A stretch of DNA of 64,000 bases from Treponema sp. GTDB lineage: Bacteria > Spirochaetota > Spirochaetia > Treponematales > Breznakiellaceae. Within the stretch, counting starts at the first letter, position 1, and each line of letters opens with the position of its first letter. The translations under genes were made by a program, and so were the position numbers. Below are positions 29,382 through 39,955 of this stretch, piece by piece. Under the pieces are notes generated by a model. The model did not search any database and was not told the DNA's origin. It saw nothing but the letters and a program-made list of their open reading frames with translations. The stretch is taken from assembly GCA_031265435.1 (NCBI GenBank), contig JAISCR010000104.1, positions 1 through 64,000 on the forward strand, written 5' to 3'.

Positions 29382-30095
29382 TCAATTCTTTCCCATGAAT
29401 TTTTTCCCGGTTTCGGAATTACGGAATTCGTCCGCCGTACCGTAGAAAAGCTGCCGGTTTCCCAGGTGGAGGACATGACTTGCGGCCCCGATGGCTTTTT
29501 CAATATCGTGGGATACCATGATTACGGTAAGTCCCTTTTCCCGGTTGAATTCTTCCACGATGCCGTACATTTCCGCGCTTACTACCGGGTCGAGCCCCGC
29601 GGAAGGTTCATCAAGAACAAGAAGCTGATCCGCAGCGCAGAACGCGCGGGCCAAAAGAACCCGCTGCTGCTGACCCCCGGAAAGTTCGCCGTAACATTGA
29701 TTGCGCAGGGAGGCGATTCCCAGACGTTCAAGATTTTTCTCTGCCGCGTGCTTGTCGGCATGGCTGTAGAAAGGCTTCATGCCCAGACGCCCGATTCGCC
29801 CGGAAAGGACTACTTCGTAGACCCCCGCGGGAAAAAAATTCATGAAGGATCGCCTCTGGGGAAGATAACCGGTACTGCGGGATTTCAAATCCCCGTTCCG
29901 TATAATGCTTCCCCCTTCAGGCTGCTTGATTCCCAGGAGACCCTGGATCAGGGTGCTTTTTCCCGATCCGTTTTCCCCGGTGATGCAAAGATAATCTCCC
30001 CCCTGTACTTCAAAGTTGAGCCCCTGTACTACGGTGAGCCCCTCCCATTCAAAGGATACATCACGACAGGTAAAAAGGGCGGATTGCTTATTCAT
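29382..30095 (-). CDS. Metal ABC transporter ATP-binding protein (ZnuC/MntB-like)
   Basis: Walker A GENGSGKST; LSGGQQQRVLLARA; LLVLDEPSAGLD; GYLPQRRSFMNFFPAGVYEVVLSGR typical of the zinc/manganese family. Confidence 0.85.
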   Translation of the reverse strand: MNKQSALFTCRDVSFEWEGLTVVQGLNFEVQGGDYLCITGENGSGKSTLIQGLLGIKQPEGGSIIRNGDLKSRSTGYLPQRRSFMNFFPAGVYEVVLSGRIGRLGMKPFYSHADKHAAEKNLERLGIASLRNQCYGELSGGQQQRVLLARAFCAADQLLVLDEPSAGLDPVVSAEMYGIVEEFNREKGLTVIMVSHDIEKAIGAASHVLHLGNRQLFYGTADEFRNSETGKKFMGKN

Positions 30096-30120
30096 TATTT
30101 CTCCTATACTCTATAAGGTA

Positions 30121-30180
30121 AGCCTGTTCCAAAACCCGGTTTTTCCGGAACAAGCTCTGTGTCTACATTATAGACAGACT
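30121..30180. repeat. Intergenic hairpin/repeat element
   Basis: AGCCTGTTCC...GGAACAAGCT stem with one mismatch, followed by TTATAGACAGACT shared in inverse orientation with 18640-18652. Confidence 0.5.
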
Positions 30181-30224
30181 TTAATATACGGGAATTTCGG
30201 TTTCAGGACTATAGAGGTAACAGG

Positions 30225-31274
30225 ATGGAGAAATCTCAGTTTGGTATAGATCCTTCGCCCATACAGAATGCTGAGCTTTTTTCGGGCCTCCTCAAGAAGG
30301 AGCGGGAATTTGTAATATCCCATTCCAGCCTGATTCAGCTCCGTAAGGGAGGAAGGCTCTTCTCCGCGGGCCAGAAGGCCGAACATTTTTACATGCTGCT
30401 GGAGGGCTCCATCCGGGTTTACCGGATCAGGGACGATGGGGATGAAGTTGAAATGGCGCGTTTTACCCCGGGAGACACGATAGGCGACTTTGACTTTGCC
30501 CGGAACGCCGCCTACGATGCCTTTGCCGTTGCCGCGGAAGATTCAAACCTCGCCATGTTTCCCGGTTACGGCCTCATGATGGACGATTTTGTGCTTGAGG
30601 AACCCCATGTCATCTCCCGCATACTCTTGAGTTCCATCGTCATGATGACCGGCCGTATCAAGTCCATCCGGCGGATACTTGTGGAAAACTTCTCCTGGGT
30701 TCAGGAACTGCACCGCCGGGCCTATGAAGACTCCGGCACAGGACTCTGGAAACAGGCTTTTCTTACCGACGAAATCAACCGGATTCTGGAAGATCCCATG
30801 ACCTTCATCATGTGCAAGCCGGATCGTTTCAAGATTCTGGTGGATTCCAGGGGGCATGCCGCGGGAGATGAGGCCATGGTACGGATCGCGATGGTGCTTA
30901 AAAAAATTGCCCGCCGTCATGGCCGGGGATGGTCGCTCCGTTTCAAGAGTAACGAAACCGGGCTCCTGATTAGCAAGTGTGATGCTTCCCAGGCGGAAAA
31001 GATAGCGGATGAACTGCATAAGTCCATTGCCTCCCTTGCTCCCGTTCCGGCGGCAAAGGACATTCCGGCTTTTCCTTTTTCCGCCACTGTTTCCTGGGCG
31101 GTATGGCCTGAGGATAATCATGTCTGGGACGATCTTTTCCAGGGTGTCTACGAGCAGCTTCTCGATAGCTGGCGCGGCGGCGGCGACACGATTATCCATT
31201 GCCGGAATATCCCGTCGAAGCCCGCCGGACAAGGTTCGGCTTTAGCTGAGCTTCCCCCCGGGAAGGAGGACTAG
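30225..31274 (+). CDS. Cyclic-nucleotide-binding domain protein with degenerate GGDEF-like domain
   Basis: LRKGGRLFSAGQKAEHFYMLLEGSIRVYRI (cNMP); GTGLWKQAFLTDEINRIL ... DRFKILVDSRGHAAGDEAMVRIAMVLKKIA ... SLRFKSNETGLLI (GGDEF replaced). Confidence 0.75.
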   Translation: MEKSQFGIDPSPIQNAELFSGLLKKEREFVISHSSLIQLRKGGRLFSAGQKAEHFYMLLEGSIRVYRIRDDGDEVEMARFTPGDTIGDFDFARNAAYDAFAVAAEDSNLAMFPGYGLMMDDFVLEEPHVISRILLSSIVMMTGRIKSIRRILVENFSWVQELHRRAYEDSGTGLWKQAFLTDEINRILEDPMTFIMCKPDRFKILVDSRGHAAGDEAMVRIAMVLKKIARRHGRGWSLRFKSNETGLLISKCDASQAEKIADELHKSIASLAPVPAAKDIPAFPFSATVSWAVWPEDNHVWDDLFQGVYEQLLDSWRGGGDTIIHCRNIPSKPAGQGSALAELPPGKED

Positions 31275-32285
31275 ATGCCGGACGGAAAAATGCCCTTATC
31301 GCCTGTTGCCGATCCGGTACTGATTAAAAGCCCCCTCTTCGTTGCCATGAGCGATCTTGAATTCAACGCGGTGGCGGCCTTTCTGGAACGGAGAAAGGTG
31401 AAGAAAGGAGCCCGGGTTTTCCGGGAGGGAGACATCGGGGAAGAGATGTTTATCCTCCTTTCCGGCTTGCTTTCGGCTTTTGTATCCCAGTCCGACGGTA
31501 CCGACCGCTGGATGTTCGACATCAAGCCCGGAGACTTCTTCGGGGAGATGAGTATCATCGCCAATGAGCCCCGTTCCGCCACCATAAGCGCCAAGATCGA
31601 TACGGAGATCATGGTTCTGCAGGGCATCGACTTCTACCGTATCGTCTTTGAACATCCCATGATCGGGCTGAAGCTGCTCCAGGCAATCGACACCGTACAG
31701 AATCAATGGCTGGATCAGACCAGTAAACACCTGGAGGATCTGATGCGCTGGGGTGAAACCGCCCGCCGCCGTGCCATTACCGATGAACTTACCGGACTTT
31801 ACAACCGCCGTTTTCTTGAAGAATCAATCAAAAACCGCTTTGAACATAGTTCCGTAAATCTCCGCAAGATGTCCCTCATGATGATGGATCTGGACAAGGT
31901 TCATGAAATCAATGATAAACACGGTACCCAGGCGGGGGATCAGGTGATCGTCACCGTAGCCGACATACTCCGTTCCATCATGCGTTCCGAAGATATCGCT
32001 TCCCGGCTTTCAGGAGACGAGTATGCGGTGCTGCTTCCCGATACGGATGCCGCCGAAGCCGCTCTTGTAGCAGAACGGATCAGAAAAGCCGTCGAGACTA
32101 AAGAGGTGATTGTTCCAAAGTCTCCCGGCGCGGCAGAAAAAATGCCCATCCACATCCGTACCAGCATCGGCATAGCCGTGGCGCCCACTCATGCCAAAAA
32201 TGTGGAAAGCCTGATCTTTGCCGCGGATTCCGCCCTCAGAAACGCCAAGGATCTGGGCCGGAACCGGGTGGTAGTCTGCTCATAG
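31275..32285 (+). CDS. Cyclic-nucleotide-binding domain diguanylate cyclase (GGDEF)
   Basis: VKKGARVFREGDIGEEMFILLSGLLSAFV (cNMP); DELTGLYNRRFLEE, MDLDKVHEINDKHGTQAGDQVI, SRLSGDEYAVLLPD. Confidence 0.92.
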   Translation: MPDGKMPLSPVADPVLIKSPLFVAMSDLEFNAVAAFLERRKVKKGARVFREGDIGEEMFILLSGLLSAFVSQSDGTDRWMFDIKPGDFFGEMSIIANEPRSATISAKIDTEIMVLQGIDFYRIVFEHPMIGLKLLQAIDTVQNQWLDQTSKHLEDLMRWGETARRRAITDELTGLYNRRFLEESIKNRFEHSSVNLRKMSLMMMDLDKVHEINDKHGTQAGDQVIVTVADILRSIMRSEDIASRLSGDEYAVLLPDTDAAEAALVAERIRKAVETKEVIVPKSPGAAEKMPIHIRTSIGIAVAPTHAKNVESLIFAADSALRNAKDLGRNRVVVCS

Positions 32286-32298
32286 GCAATGCGTATAC

Positions 32299-32327
32299 TT
32301 GACGAAGTTTTTTTCTTTTGGTATCTT
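32299..32327 (+). promoter_or_regulatory. Candidate sigma70 promoter for tRNA-Thr/rpmG/tRNA-Trp/secE/nusG
   Basis: TTGACG - 17 nt - TATCTT. Confidence 0.55.
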
Positions 32328-32352
32328 AATCTTACGTAATATGTGAAATTAT

Positions 32353-32425
32353 GCCCTTGTAGCTCAGTTGGCAGAGCATATCCATGGTAAGGATAAGGTC
32401 AACAGTTCGATTCTGTTCGAGGGCT
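32353..32425 (+). tRNA. tRNA-Thr (anticodon GGT)
   Basis: Cloverleaf readable by eye: GCCCTTG acceptor, D arm AGCTCAGTTGGCAGAGC, TATCC-ATGGTAA-GGATA anticodon arm, AACAG-TTCGATT-CTGTT, CGAGGGC. Confidence 0.95.
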
Positions 32426-32463
32426 GGATTCAATGAGGATTGTGGAACCAGGAGGAATGAAAA

Positions 32464-32637
32464 ATGGCTAGTAAGAAACAGGTGGTCGAATTGGTGGCCC
32501 TGCAGTGCACCGAATGCAAACGGAGGAACTATACTACCTCCAAAAACCGCCGGAATACCCAGGAAAAGCTCGAATTGAAGAAGTATTGCCCCTTTGACCG
32601 GAAGCATACCCTGCATAAAGAGACTAAAATAAAGTAG
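32464..32637 (+). CDS. rpmG: 50S ribosomal protein L33
   Basis: [57 protein letters not shown]; 57 aa, hence absent from the ORF track. Confidence 0.97.
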   Translation: MASKKQVVELVALQCTECKRRNYTTSKNRRNTQEKLELKKYCPFDRKHTLHKETKIK

Positions 32638-32644
32638 TTTTCAG

Positions 32645-32700
<56 letters not shown>

Positions 32701-32717
<17 letters not shown>

Positions 32718-33197
32718 GAACCTGTAAGCGCTCGGTAAAGTAATTACAGGGACGAAAGTACCTGGTACGGGATAAAGGCAGGCTTCGAAGGGTTTAGTCC
32801 GCCGAACGAATGTGAGGAAAAGGCGCCATGATGGCGCCGGAAGGACTAAACCCCGGCCCGGAAGGAGCCGGAAGGAGCCGGCAGGACGCCGGCGAGGGGA
32901 GGGGAAGCCTACTGCGCCTGGAACCTGTAAGTGCCCGGTAAAATAATTACAGGGACGAAAGTACCTGGTACGGGGATAAAGGCAGGCTTCGAAGGGTTTA
33001 GTCCGCCGAACGAATGTGAGGAAAAGGCGCCATGATGGCGCCGAAAGGACTAAACCCCGGCCCGGAAGGAGCCGGCAGGACGCCGGCGAGGGAAGGGGAA
33101 GCCTACTGCGCCTGGAACCTGTAAGCACCCGGTAAAGTAATTACAGGGACGAAAGTACCTGGTATCGGGGTAAAGGCAGGCTTCGAAGGGTTTAGTC
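32701..33197 (+). repeat. Tandem direct repeat, units 32701-32903, 32904-33097 and partial 33098-33197; each starts with the tRNA-Trp 3' end
   Basis: GAAGCCTACTGCGCCTGGAACCTGTAAG... recurs at 32701, 32904, 33098; units carry CCTGTAA/TTACAGG, GGTTTAGTCC/GGACTAAACC and GGCGCC-atgat-GGCGCC hairpins. Confidence 0.95.
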
Positions 33198-33221
33198 AAA
33201 ACGTCTGGAAAGGAATTTTTA

Positions 33222-33401
33222 ATGAACAAACTGATTCAATTTGTAAAGGAATCCTATGCCGAGCTCAGGAAGGTTATCTGGCCCGGCAGAGATGACGTAG
33301 TTAGCTCGGTCAAGGTGGTTGTTATATCCACCGTCATTATCGCCGCCGTACTGGGACTAGTGGATGTACTGCTCCTCTTCGGAATCCGGGCGATTTTCTA
33401 A
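33222..33401 (+). CDS. secE: Preprotein translocase subunit SecE
   Basis: MNKLIQFVKESYAELRKVIWPGRDDVVSSVKVVVISTVIIAAVLGLVDVLLLFGIRAIF; 59 aa; directly before nusG. Confidence 0.96.
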   Translation: MNKLIQFVKESYAELRKVIWPGRDDVVSSVKVVVISTVIIAAVLGLVDVLLLFGIRAIF

Positions 33402-33424
33402 CAAATAAGGAAGTAAGGTACGCT

Positions 33425-33982
33425 ATGGCTGCAGGCTGGTATGTCCTCCATACCTATTCGGGGTACGAAAACAAGATAGAAAAGACAATCCGGATGATGA
33501 TGGACATGGGGGATATCGACAAGGAGATCGTGCGGGACATTAAAATTCCCTCCGAGGATGTCGTGGAAGTCCGCGATGGCGAAAAACGGGTTCAAAAGCG
33601 GAAATTTTTGCCCGGTTATATCCTGATCGAGATGGATCTGCCGGAACTGGACTGGAAAACCACCTGTTCCAGGATACGCAAGATCCAGGGGGTTACCGGT
33701 TTTGTCGGAACTCCGGCGGACAGGCGTCCCAATCCCCTTACCGGGGATGAGGCCCGGGCTATTTTGCAGAAATCCGGGGAGATTAAGGGTGAAAGACCGG
33801 CACGGGCCCGGCAAATTTTTTCCTCAGGCGAGCAGGTCAAGATCATCGATGGGCCTTTTGAGTCCTTTACCGGTACCATAGAAGAGGTCAATCAGGAGAA
33901 AGGCAAACTCAAGGTCATAGTAGGTATCTTTGGCCGGAACACCCCGGTGGAAGTCGATCTTTTACAGGTAGAAAAATTGTAG
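33425..33982 (+). CDS. nusG: Transcription termination/antitermination protein NusG
   Basis: WYVLHTYSGYENKIEKTI; RKFLPGYILIEMDL; FSSGEQVKIIDGPFESFTGTIEEVNQEKGKLKVIVGIFGRNTPVEVDLLQVEKL. Confidence 0.97.
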   Translation: MAAGWYVLHTYSGYENKIEKTIRMMMDMGDIDKEIVRDIKIPSEDVVEVRDGEKRVQKRKFLPGYILIEMDLPELDWKTTCSRIRKIQGVTGFVGTPADRRPNPLTGDEARAILQKSGEIKGERPARARQIFSSGEQVKIIDGPFESFTGTIEEVNQEKGKLKVIVGIFGRNTPVEVDLLQVEKL

Positions 33983-33988
33983 GAAAGG

Positions 33989-34100
33989 CGGAGCGGGAGG
34001 GCTTATGGTGAAAATTCCACCCGAGGTCTTACCGTCCGCTTTAATTTGAAGTAGGAGAAGTTCTTATGAACTTCGCCAGCCCGGTTTCGGCCGGGCACAC
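33989..34100 (+). promoter_or_regulatory. Structured rplK leader (candidate L1-autoregulatory leader)
   Basis: GCGGA (33989-33993)/TCCGC (34036-34040), GGTG/CACC, then GAAGTTC-ttat-GAACTTC (34058-34075) and a CCGG/CCGG hairpin between nusG and rplK. Confidence 0.45.
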
Positions 34101-34116
34101 TACGAAGGAGTATTGA

Positions 34117-34548
34117 ATGGCAAAGAAAAAGGTAACTGTAATGATTAAGTTGCAGTGCCCCGCAGGCAAGGCCACCCCGGCCCCCCCTGTCGGCCCGGCT
34201 CTGGGACCTCACGGTGTCAGCGCTCCTCAGTTTGTCCAGCAGTTTAATGACCGGACAAAGGCAATGGAACCGGGGCTTATTATCCCGGTTGTAATCTCCG
34301 TATATGGGGACAAGTCTTTCAGTTTTATTCTCAAGACTCCGCCCGCGGCGGTTCTGATCAAGAAGGCTGTCGGCCTGGAAAAGGGTTCCGCCGAATCTCA
34401 CAAGGTAAAGGTAGGAAAGCTTCCCAGGGCCAAACTTGAGGAGATTGCTAAATTGAAGATGCCGGATCTTTCCGCCATTGATATTGACGGCGCCATGAAG
34501 ATCATCGCCGGTACGGCCCGTTCCATGGGTGTGGAGGTGGAAAAATGA
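34117..34548 (+). CDS. rplK: 50S ribosomal protein L11
   Basis: [37 protein letters not shown]. Confidence 0.98.
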   Translation: MAKKKVTVMIKLQCPAGKATPAPPVGPALGPHGVSAPQFVQQFNDRTKAMEPGLIIPVVISVYGDKSFSFILKTPPAAVLIKKAVGLEKGSAESHKVKVGKLPRAKLEEIAKLKMPDLSAIDIDGAMKIIAGTARSMGVEVEK

Positions 34549-35225
34549 GCCGGGGCAAGAAGTATCAGGAAAGCGCAAAGAAGTACGACAGGGCAAAGAT
34601 TTACCCTCTCGGCGAGGCGTTGGACGTGGTAAAGTCCATGTCCTATGCAAAATTTGACGAAACGGTGGATCTTTCCGTAAAAGTGAACCTTAAAAAGAAT
34701 CAGTCTGTCCGGGATACGGTTGTACTCCCCAACCAGTTCAAGGGTGAAAAACGGGTGCTGGTCTTCTGCAAGCCCGAAAAGGAAAAAGAAGCCCAGGATG
34801 CCGGAGCGGCCTTTGTGGGTGCGGATGATCTTATCGAAAAGATCAAGGGCGGATGGCTGGATTTTGATGTGGCGGTTGCCACTCCCGACATGATGAAGGA
34901 TGTCGGAAAACTCGGTATGGTTCTCGGCCGCCGTGGGCTTATGCCCAACCCGAAGACAGGGACGGTAACCTTCGACCTCAAGAGCGCCCTTTCGGAACTC
35001 AGGAAAGGCCGGGTGGAATTCCGTGCGGACAAGACCGGGGTAGTGCATCTGGCGGTGGGGAAGGTTTCCATGGAACCCGCCATGATTGCGGAAAACGTAA
35101 AGATCGTTGTTGAAGAGATCACCCGGAAGCGTCCTGCGGATGCCAAGGGTGAGTTTATCCAAACCGTTTCGGTGGCTTCCACCATGGGGCCCGGCGTATG
35201 GGTCAGCATGGGTGAAAAGGAGTAA
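34545..35225 (+). CDS. rplA: 50S ribosomal protein L1
   Basis: [60 protein letters not shown]. Confidence 0.98.
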   Translation: MSRGKKYQESAKKYDRAKIYPLGEALDVVKSMSYAKFDETVDLSVKVNLKKNQSVRDTVVLPNQFKGEKRVLVFCKPEKEKEAQDAGAAFVGADDLIEKIKGGWLDFDVAVATPDMMKDVGKLGMVLGRRGLMPNPKTGTVTFDLKSALSELRKGRVEFRADKTGVVHLAVGKVSMEPAMIAENVKIVVEEITRKRPADAKGEFIQTVSVASTMGPGVWVSMGEKE

Positions 35226-35229
35226 GTGC

Positions 35230-35763
35230 ATGGCTATTGTTGCTAAAAAGATACAGGAATCCAAGACAGACTCCATCAGGGAGCTGAAGGAAGTCTTTGG
35301 TATTTCCAGGGACTTTATCTTTACCGATTACCGCGGCTTAACGGTGGAACAGATCACCGAACTGCGCACACGGCTTCGTGCCAAGGAAGTTCATTATAAG
35401 GTTGTAAAGAACAACTTCGCGCGGATCGCCTTCGAGGAACTCAAGGCGCCCGATGTGTCTTCCTATCTGGTTGGGCCTACCGCTGTGGCCGTTGCCCCCA
35501 GGGATTCCAACGAGGTGGCCAAGATCCTTTTGGATTTTACCAGGGAGGCCCCCGCGCTCCATGTGAAGGGCGCTCTGGTTGGAGACTCGATATACGATGC
35601 CGCCCAGACCGCGGCCTTTAGCAAGCTGCCCGGCAAGCTGGAATTGATCTCCATGCTTATGTCGGTGATGAATGGTTCTGTCCGGAATCTTGTCACTGCC
35701 CTCAACGATGTTCCCGCGCGGCTGGTGCGTACCATCAAGGCGGTCGGCGAAAAGAACGGTTAG
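35230..35763 (+). CDS. rplJ: 50S ribosomal protein L10
   Basis: [40 protein letters not shown]. Confidence 0.97.
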   Translation: MAIVAKKIQESKTDSIRELKEVFGISRDFIFTDYRGLTVEQITELRTRLRAKEVHYKVVKNNFARIAFEELKAPDVSSYLVGPTAVAVAPRDSNEVAKILLDFTREAPALHVKGALVGDSIYDAAQTAAFSKLPGKLELISMLMSVMNGSVRNLVTALNDVPARLVRTIKAVGEKNG

Positions 35764-35837
35764 CGGAGGTGTTTTCGGGGTTTGTGTTTTTTTGTCTGTC
35801 AGGCTTCGGTGCTGTCGTCCTGTCGGGCTGTAATAAA

Positions 35838-35851
35838 CCGGGTTCGCCCGG
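35838..35851 (+). other. UUCG-tetraloop hairpin between rplJ and rplL
   Basis: CCGGG-TTCG-CCCGG. Confidence 0.5.
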
Positions 35852-35896
35852 GCGTGTCTTGTATGAGGCGCGTAAATAATTTAAGGAGAAGATAAT

Positions 35897-36280
35897 ATGG
35901 CAGCTACAAAAGAAGAAATTTTAGAGGCGATTGCTTCCATGACCGTTCTGGAGGTTTCCGAACTGGTAAAAATGATGGAAGAAAAATTCGGTGTGTCCGC
36001 CGCGGCTCCTGTGGCGGTTGCCGCTGTTGCGGCTCCTGTTGCGGGCGCTGAGGCTGTTGAGGAGAAGACGGAATTTACCGTAGTCCTCAAGGCCTTTGAT
36101 GACACCAAGAAGATTGCCGTTATCAAAGAAGTGCGGGCGGTTACCGGTCTGGGTCTCAAGGAAGCCAAGGAATTGGTGGAAGGGGCGCCCAAGCCTCTCA
36201 AGGAAAATATTTCCAAGGACGAGGCTGCCAAGATCAAGGATCAGGTTACTGCTGCCGGCGGTACGATAGAAGTACAGTAA
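35897..36280 (+). CDS. rplL: 50S ribosomal protein L7/L12
   Basis: [72 protein letters not shown]. Confidence 0.98.
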   Translation: MAATKEEILEAIASMTVLEVSELVKMMEEKFGVSAAAPVAVAAVAAPVAGAEAVEEKTEFTVVLKAFDDTKKIAVIKEVRAVTGLGLKEAKELVEGAPKPLKENISKDEAAKIKDQVTAAGGTIEVQ

Positions 36281-36322
36281 CACTGAAGAACCCGGAAGCT
36301 TGCTCCCGGGTTCTTCAGTGTT
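36279..36322 (+). promoter_or_regulatory. 17-bp perfect stem-loop between rplL and rpoB (attenuator or RNA-processing site)
   Basis: AACACTGAAGAACCCGG (36279-36295) perfectly complementary to CCGGGTTCTTCAGTGTT (36306-36322); 10-nt loop; no U-tract. Confidence 0.7.
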
Positions 36323-36373
36323 GAGGCGGGCAGGATTTGCCCCCTCTATTGTTCAATTAGCGGGGGTTAAGGG

Positions 36374-39300
36374 ATGGCGAAAATCAAAGCTGCAACGAAA
36401 CGGACGTATATCGGTAAGAATATTAATGATGTAATGGATCTGCCCAATCTTATTGATATCCAACTCAGTTCCTATGAACGCTTCCTGCAGCGGGAAAAAG
36501 TTGCCAAAGGCGAAAAGCCCAATTTCCAGGGTCTGGAAGAGGTCTTTAAGACGACATTCCCCATAGAAAGTCTCAACGGAGACATGATTCTGGAGTACGA
36601 GTACTACTCTCTTGATGAGGATAACATCAAGTTTACCGAACAGGAGTGTAAACAGAAGGGTCTTACCTATTCGGTGTCTCTCAAGGCCCGTGTAAACCTG
36701 ATCTTTAAACAGACCGGTGAAATCCGCCAGAAAGATATCTACATGGGGGATGTTCCCATCATGACCGAGCGGGGTACTTTTATCATCAATGGGGCGGAAC
36801 GGGTAGTTGTTTCCCAGATTCATCGTTCACCGGGTGTTATCTTTAGCCATGAAAAGGGGATCTATTCTTCCCGGATCATTCCCTACCGCGGTTCCTGGCT
36901 GGAATTTGAAATCGATCAAAAAAAAGAACTTATTTATGCCAAAATCGACCGGAAGAAGCGTATCCTGGGGACTATATTTCTCCGTGCCCTGGGTTATGAA
37001 AGCCGGGAAGACATAATCAAGGCCTTTTATCTCACCGAAACCATGGAAATTCGGGATGACCGGGAAACCAGGGAATCTATCTCCGGCAGGGTGTTGGCCG
37101 CTCCTGTCTGGATTAACAGCGGGGCGGAGGGAGAAGAGATAAAAAAGAAGCTCTACCGGGCAGGCGAGAAGCTCTACCCGCACAATGTGGATGAACTTCT
37201 TTCCAACAATATTTCTTCTATAGAGATTATCGATTTTGATGCCAACGATTCCCTCAAGTCCGACATGCTCCTTAACTGTTTTGAACGGGAGGAGATAAAG
37301 TTTGTCAAGGAAGATCCCAGCCGGGATGAACCTTCCCGGGAGGAGGCTCTTGCCGCGGTGTATACGGTTCTTATGCCCGGCGAGTCGATTACTTTCGACG
37401 CCGCGGAAAAGGATCTTAACGGTATGTTCTTTACATCCCGGCGTTACGATCTGGGCCGGGTGGGCCGCTACAAGCTCGACAAAAAGTTTCAGTTTGAAAA
37501 CAAGGGTGATACCGAAAAGAAGAACCCCGAAAAGAACGCAAAAAAAGAAGAGTTTGTCCTCACAAAGCCTGACATTATCGCTACCATGAAGTTTCTTATC
37601 AAGGTTTATGCGGGGGATGAAAATATTGATGATATCGATCACCTGGGGAACAGGCGGGTGCGGTCTGTTGGCGAGCTGATGGCGAATTCGATGAAGACAG
37701 CCTTTAGCCGCATGGAACGGGTTGCCAAGGAGCGGATGAGTCTTAAGGAAACCGATACGATCAAGCCGCAGGATCTTATTTCCATAAAGCCTCTGGTGGC
37801 CGCGACAAAGGAATTTTTCGGTTCAAGTCAGCTTTCCCAGTTTATGGATCAGGTGAATCCTCTTGCGGAATTGACCCACAAGCGAAGGCTCAATGCGCTG
37901 GGGCCCGGCGGTCTTTCCAGGGATCGCGCGGGTTTTGAAGTGCGGGATGTTCACTATACACATTACGGGCGTATGTGCCCCATCGAGACGCCGGAAGGCC
38001 CGAACATCGGGCTTATTGTTTCTCTGGCAAACTATACCAGGGTCAATGAATACGGTTTCCTGGAAACTCCCTACCGCAAGGTAGACAGGGGGGTTGCTAC
38101 CGCGGATATTGAATACCTTTCCGCCATGGATGAAGATCGCTACTTTATCGCTCAGGCTTCCGCCAGGCTCAACCACAACGGCTCTTTTGCGGATGATCAG
38201 ATCTCCTGCCGCCGTCAGGGGGACTATACTACCCGTTCTCCGGAAGACATTCAGTACATGGACGTGTCGCCCAAGCAGATCATTTCCGTGTCCGCTTCGC
38301 TTATTCCCTTTCTGGAGCACGACGACGCCAACCGGGCCCTTATGGGTTCCAACATGCAGCGCCAGGCGGTGCCGCTGGTATTCCCCGACGCTCCCCGTGT
38401 GGGGACAGGCATGGAAGGCAAGTGCGCCTATGATTCGGGTGTTCTTGTTAAGGCCCGCCGGGGAGGAGAAGTGATCCGGGTAACCAGCGGGGAAGTGGTT
38501 ATCAAGCCGGAACATCCCGGCCCCGCCAAGCCTTCCAGTCAGGCGACAATAGACTCCGGGGGCAACGATGTATACCGTCTGGTTAAATACCAGCGGACAA
38601 ATCAGGATACCTGTTACAACCAGCGGCCTGTTGTCAAACTGGGGGAGAAGATCGCCGCCGGGCAGGTGATTGCGGACGGGCCCGCCACGAGGAACGGTGA
38701 ACTTGCCCTGGGCAGGAACATTCTTGTGGGTTTTATGCCCTGGAACGGCTATAACTACGAAGACTCGATCCTTATCTCCCAGCGTGTGGTTAAGGATGAT
38801 ATGTTTACATCGATCCACATCAAGGAATTCCTCACGGAAGTGAGAGAAACCAAGCTGGGGCCCGAAAAGATAACGCACGATATTCCCAATACCTCCGAAA
38901 AGAGTCTTGATAATCTGGATGCGGAGGGCATTATCCGGGTAGGCGCTAAAGTCCGTTCAGGCGACATTCTGGTAGGCAAGGTAACGCCCAAAAGTGAGAC
39001 GGAAACCACTCCGGAATTCAAGCTGCTCAATTCGATATTCGGCGAAAAGGCCAAGGAAGTGCGGGATACAAGCCTTCGGGTACCTCACGGCATCGAAGGC
39101 ACGGTGATAGATATTCAACGGCTCAGCCGGGGGAGCGGCGACGATCTTAATCCCGGAGTAGATGAGGTGGTAAAAGTCCTCATCGCAACCAAGCGGAAGC
39201 TCCGTGAAGGGGACAAGATGGCGGGCCGTCACGGCAACAAGGGTGTTGTTGCCCGCATTCTCCCGGAAGAGGATATGCCCTATATGGAAGACGGTACTCC

Positions 39301-39955
39301 CCTCGATCTCTGCCTTACGCCGCTGGGTGTGCCGTCCCGTATGAATATCGGGCAGCTTCTGGAAACGGAACTGGGCTGGGCGGGTTCTACCCTGGACGAG
39401 TGGTATTCCGCCCCGGTGTTCCAGTCTCCTTCCACGGAGCAGATTGAAGATAAACTCAGGGAAGCCGGTCTCCCCGTTACCAGCAAGACGGTTCTCCGGG
39501 ACGGTCGGACAGGTGAACCTTTCGTAAACCAGGTTTTCTGCGGCGTGATTTACTTCCTCAAGCTTCACCATCTGGTGGATGACAAGATGCATGCCCGTTC
39601 CACAGGGCCCTACAGCCTGGTAACCCAGCAGCCGCTGGGAGGCAAGGCCCAGTTCGGCGGTCAGCGGCTCGGGGAGATGGAAGTCTGGGCGCTGGAAGCC
39701 TATGGCGCTGCCAATACCCTGCAGGAATTATTGACGATAAAGAGCGACGACATGACGGGCCGCTCAAAGATCTACGAAGCAATTGTCAAGGGAGAGCCTT
39801 CCGCCGCGGCCGGTATCCCCGAATCTTTCAACGTCCTTGTGCAGGAACTCCGCGGTCTTGCCCTGGATCTCACCATCAAAGATGCCAAAGGGAAACAGAT
39901 CCCTCTTACTGAGCGTGACGAAGAACTGATCGCAAAGTCAGGCTCAAACTTTTAA
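36374..39955 (+). CDS. rpoB: DNA-directed RNA polymerase beta subunit
   Basis: RpoB motifs throughout, e.g. [64 protein letters not shown]. Confidence 0.99.
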   Translation: MAKIKAATKRTYIGKNINDVMDLPNLIDIQLSSYERFLQREKVAKGEKPNFQGLEEVFKTTFPIESLNGDMILEYEYYSLDEDNIKFTEQECKQKGLTYSVSLKARVNLIFKQTGEIRQKDIYMGDVPIMTERGTFIINGAERVVVSQIHRSPGVIFSHEKGIYSSRIIPYRGSWLEFEIDQKKELIYAKIDRKKRILGTIFLRALGYESREDIIKAFYLTETMEIRDDRETRESISGRVLAAPVWINSGAEGEEIKKKLYRAGEKLYPHNVDELLSNNISSIEIIDFDANDSLKSDMLLNCFEREEIKFVKEDPSRDEPSREEALAAVYTVLMPGESITFDAAEKDLNGMFFTSRRYDLGRVGRYKLDKKFQFENKGDTEKKNPEKNAKKEEFVLTKPDIIATMKFLIKVYAGDENIDDIDHLGNRRVRSVGELMANSMKTAFSRMERVAKERMSLKETDTIKPQDLISIKPLVAATKEFFGSSQLSQFMDQVNPLAELTHKRRLNALGPGGLSRDRAGFEVRDVHYTHYGRMCPIETPEGPNIGLIVSLANYTRVNEYGFLETPYRKVDRGVATADIEYLSAMDEDRYFIAQASARLNHNGSFADDQISCRRQGDYTTRSPEDIQYMDVSPKQIISVSASLIPFLEHDDANRALMGSNMQRQAVPLVFPDAPRVGTGMEGKCAYDSGVLVKARRGGEVIRVTSGEVVIKPEHPGPAKPSSQATIDSGGNDVYRLVKYQRTNQDTCYNQRPVVKLGEKIAAGQVIADGPATRNGELALGRNILVGFMPWNGYNYEDSILISQRVVKDDMFTSIHIKEFLTEVRETKLGPEKITHDIPNTSEKSLDNLDAEGIIRVGAKVRSGDILVGKVTPKSETETTPEFKLLNSIFGEKAKEVRDTSLRVPHGIEGTVIDIQRLSRGSGDDLNPGVDEVVKVLIATKRKLREGDKMAGRHGNKGVVARILPEEDMPYMEDGTPLDLCLTPLGVPSRMNIGQLLETELGWAGSTLDEWYSAPVFQSPSTEQIEDKLREAGLPVTSKTVLRDGRTGEPFVNQVFCGVIYFLKLHHLVDDKMHARSTGPYSLVTQQPLGGKAQFGGQRLGEMEVWALEAYGAANTLQELLTIKSDDMTGRSKIYEAIVKGEPSAAAGIPESFNVLVQELRGLALDLTIKDAKGKQIPLTERDEELIAKSGSNF

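Noticed and set aside
29373-30116. 247-aa plus-strand ORF
   Set aside because: Antisense to the ZnuC-like ATPase, which has clear Walker and signature motifs.
37823-38878. 351-aa minus-strand ORF
   Set aside because: Antisense to rpoB; shadow ORF.
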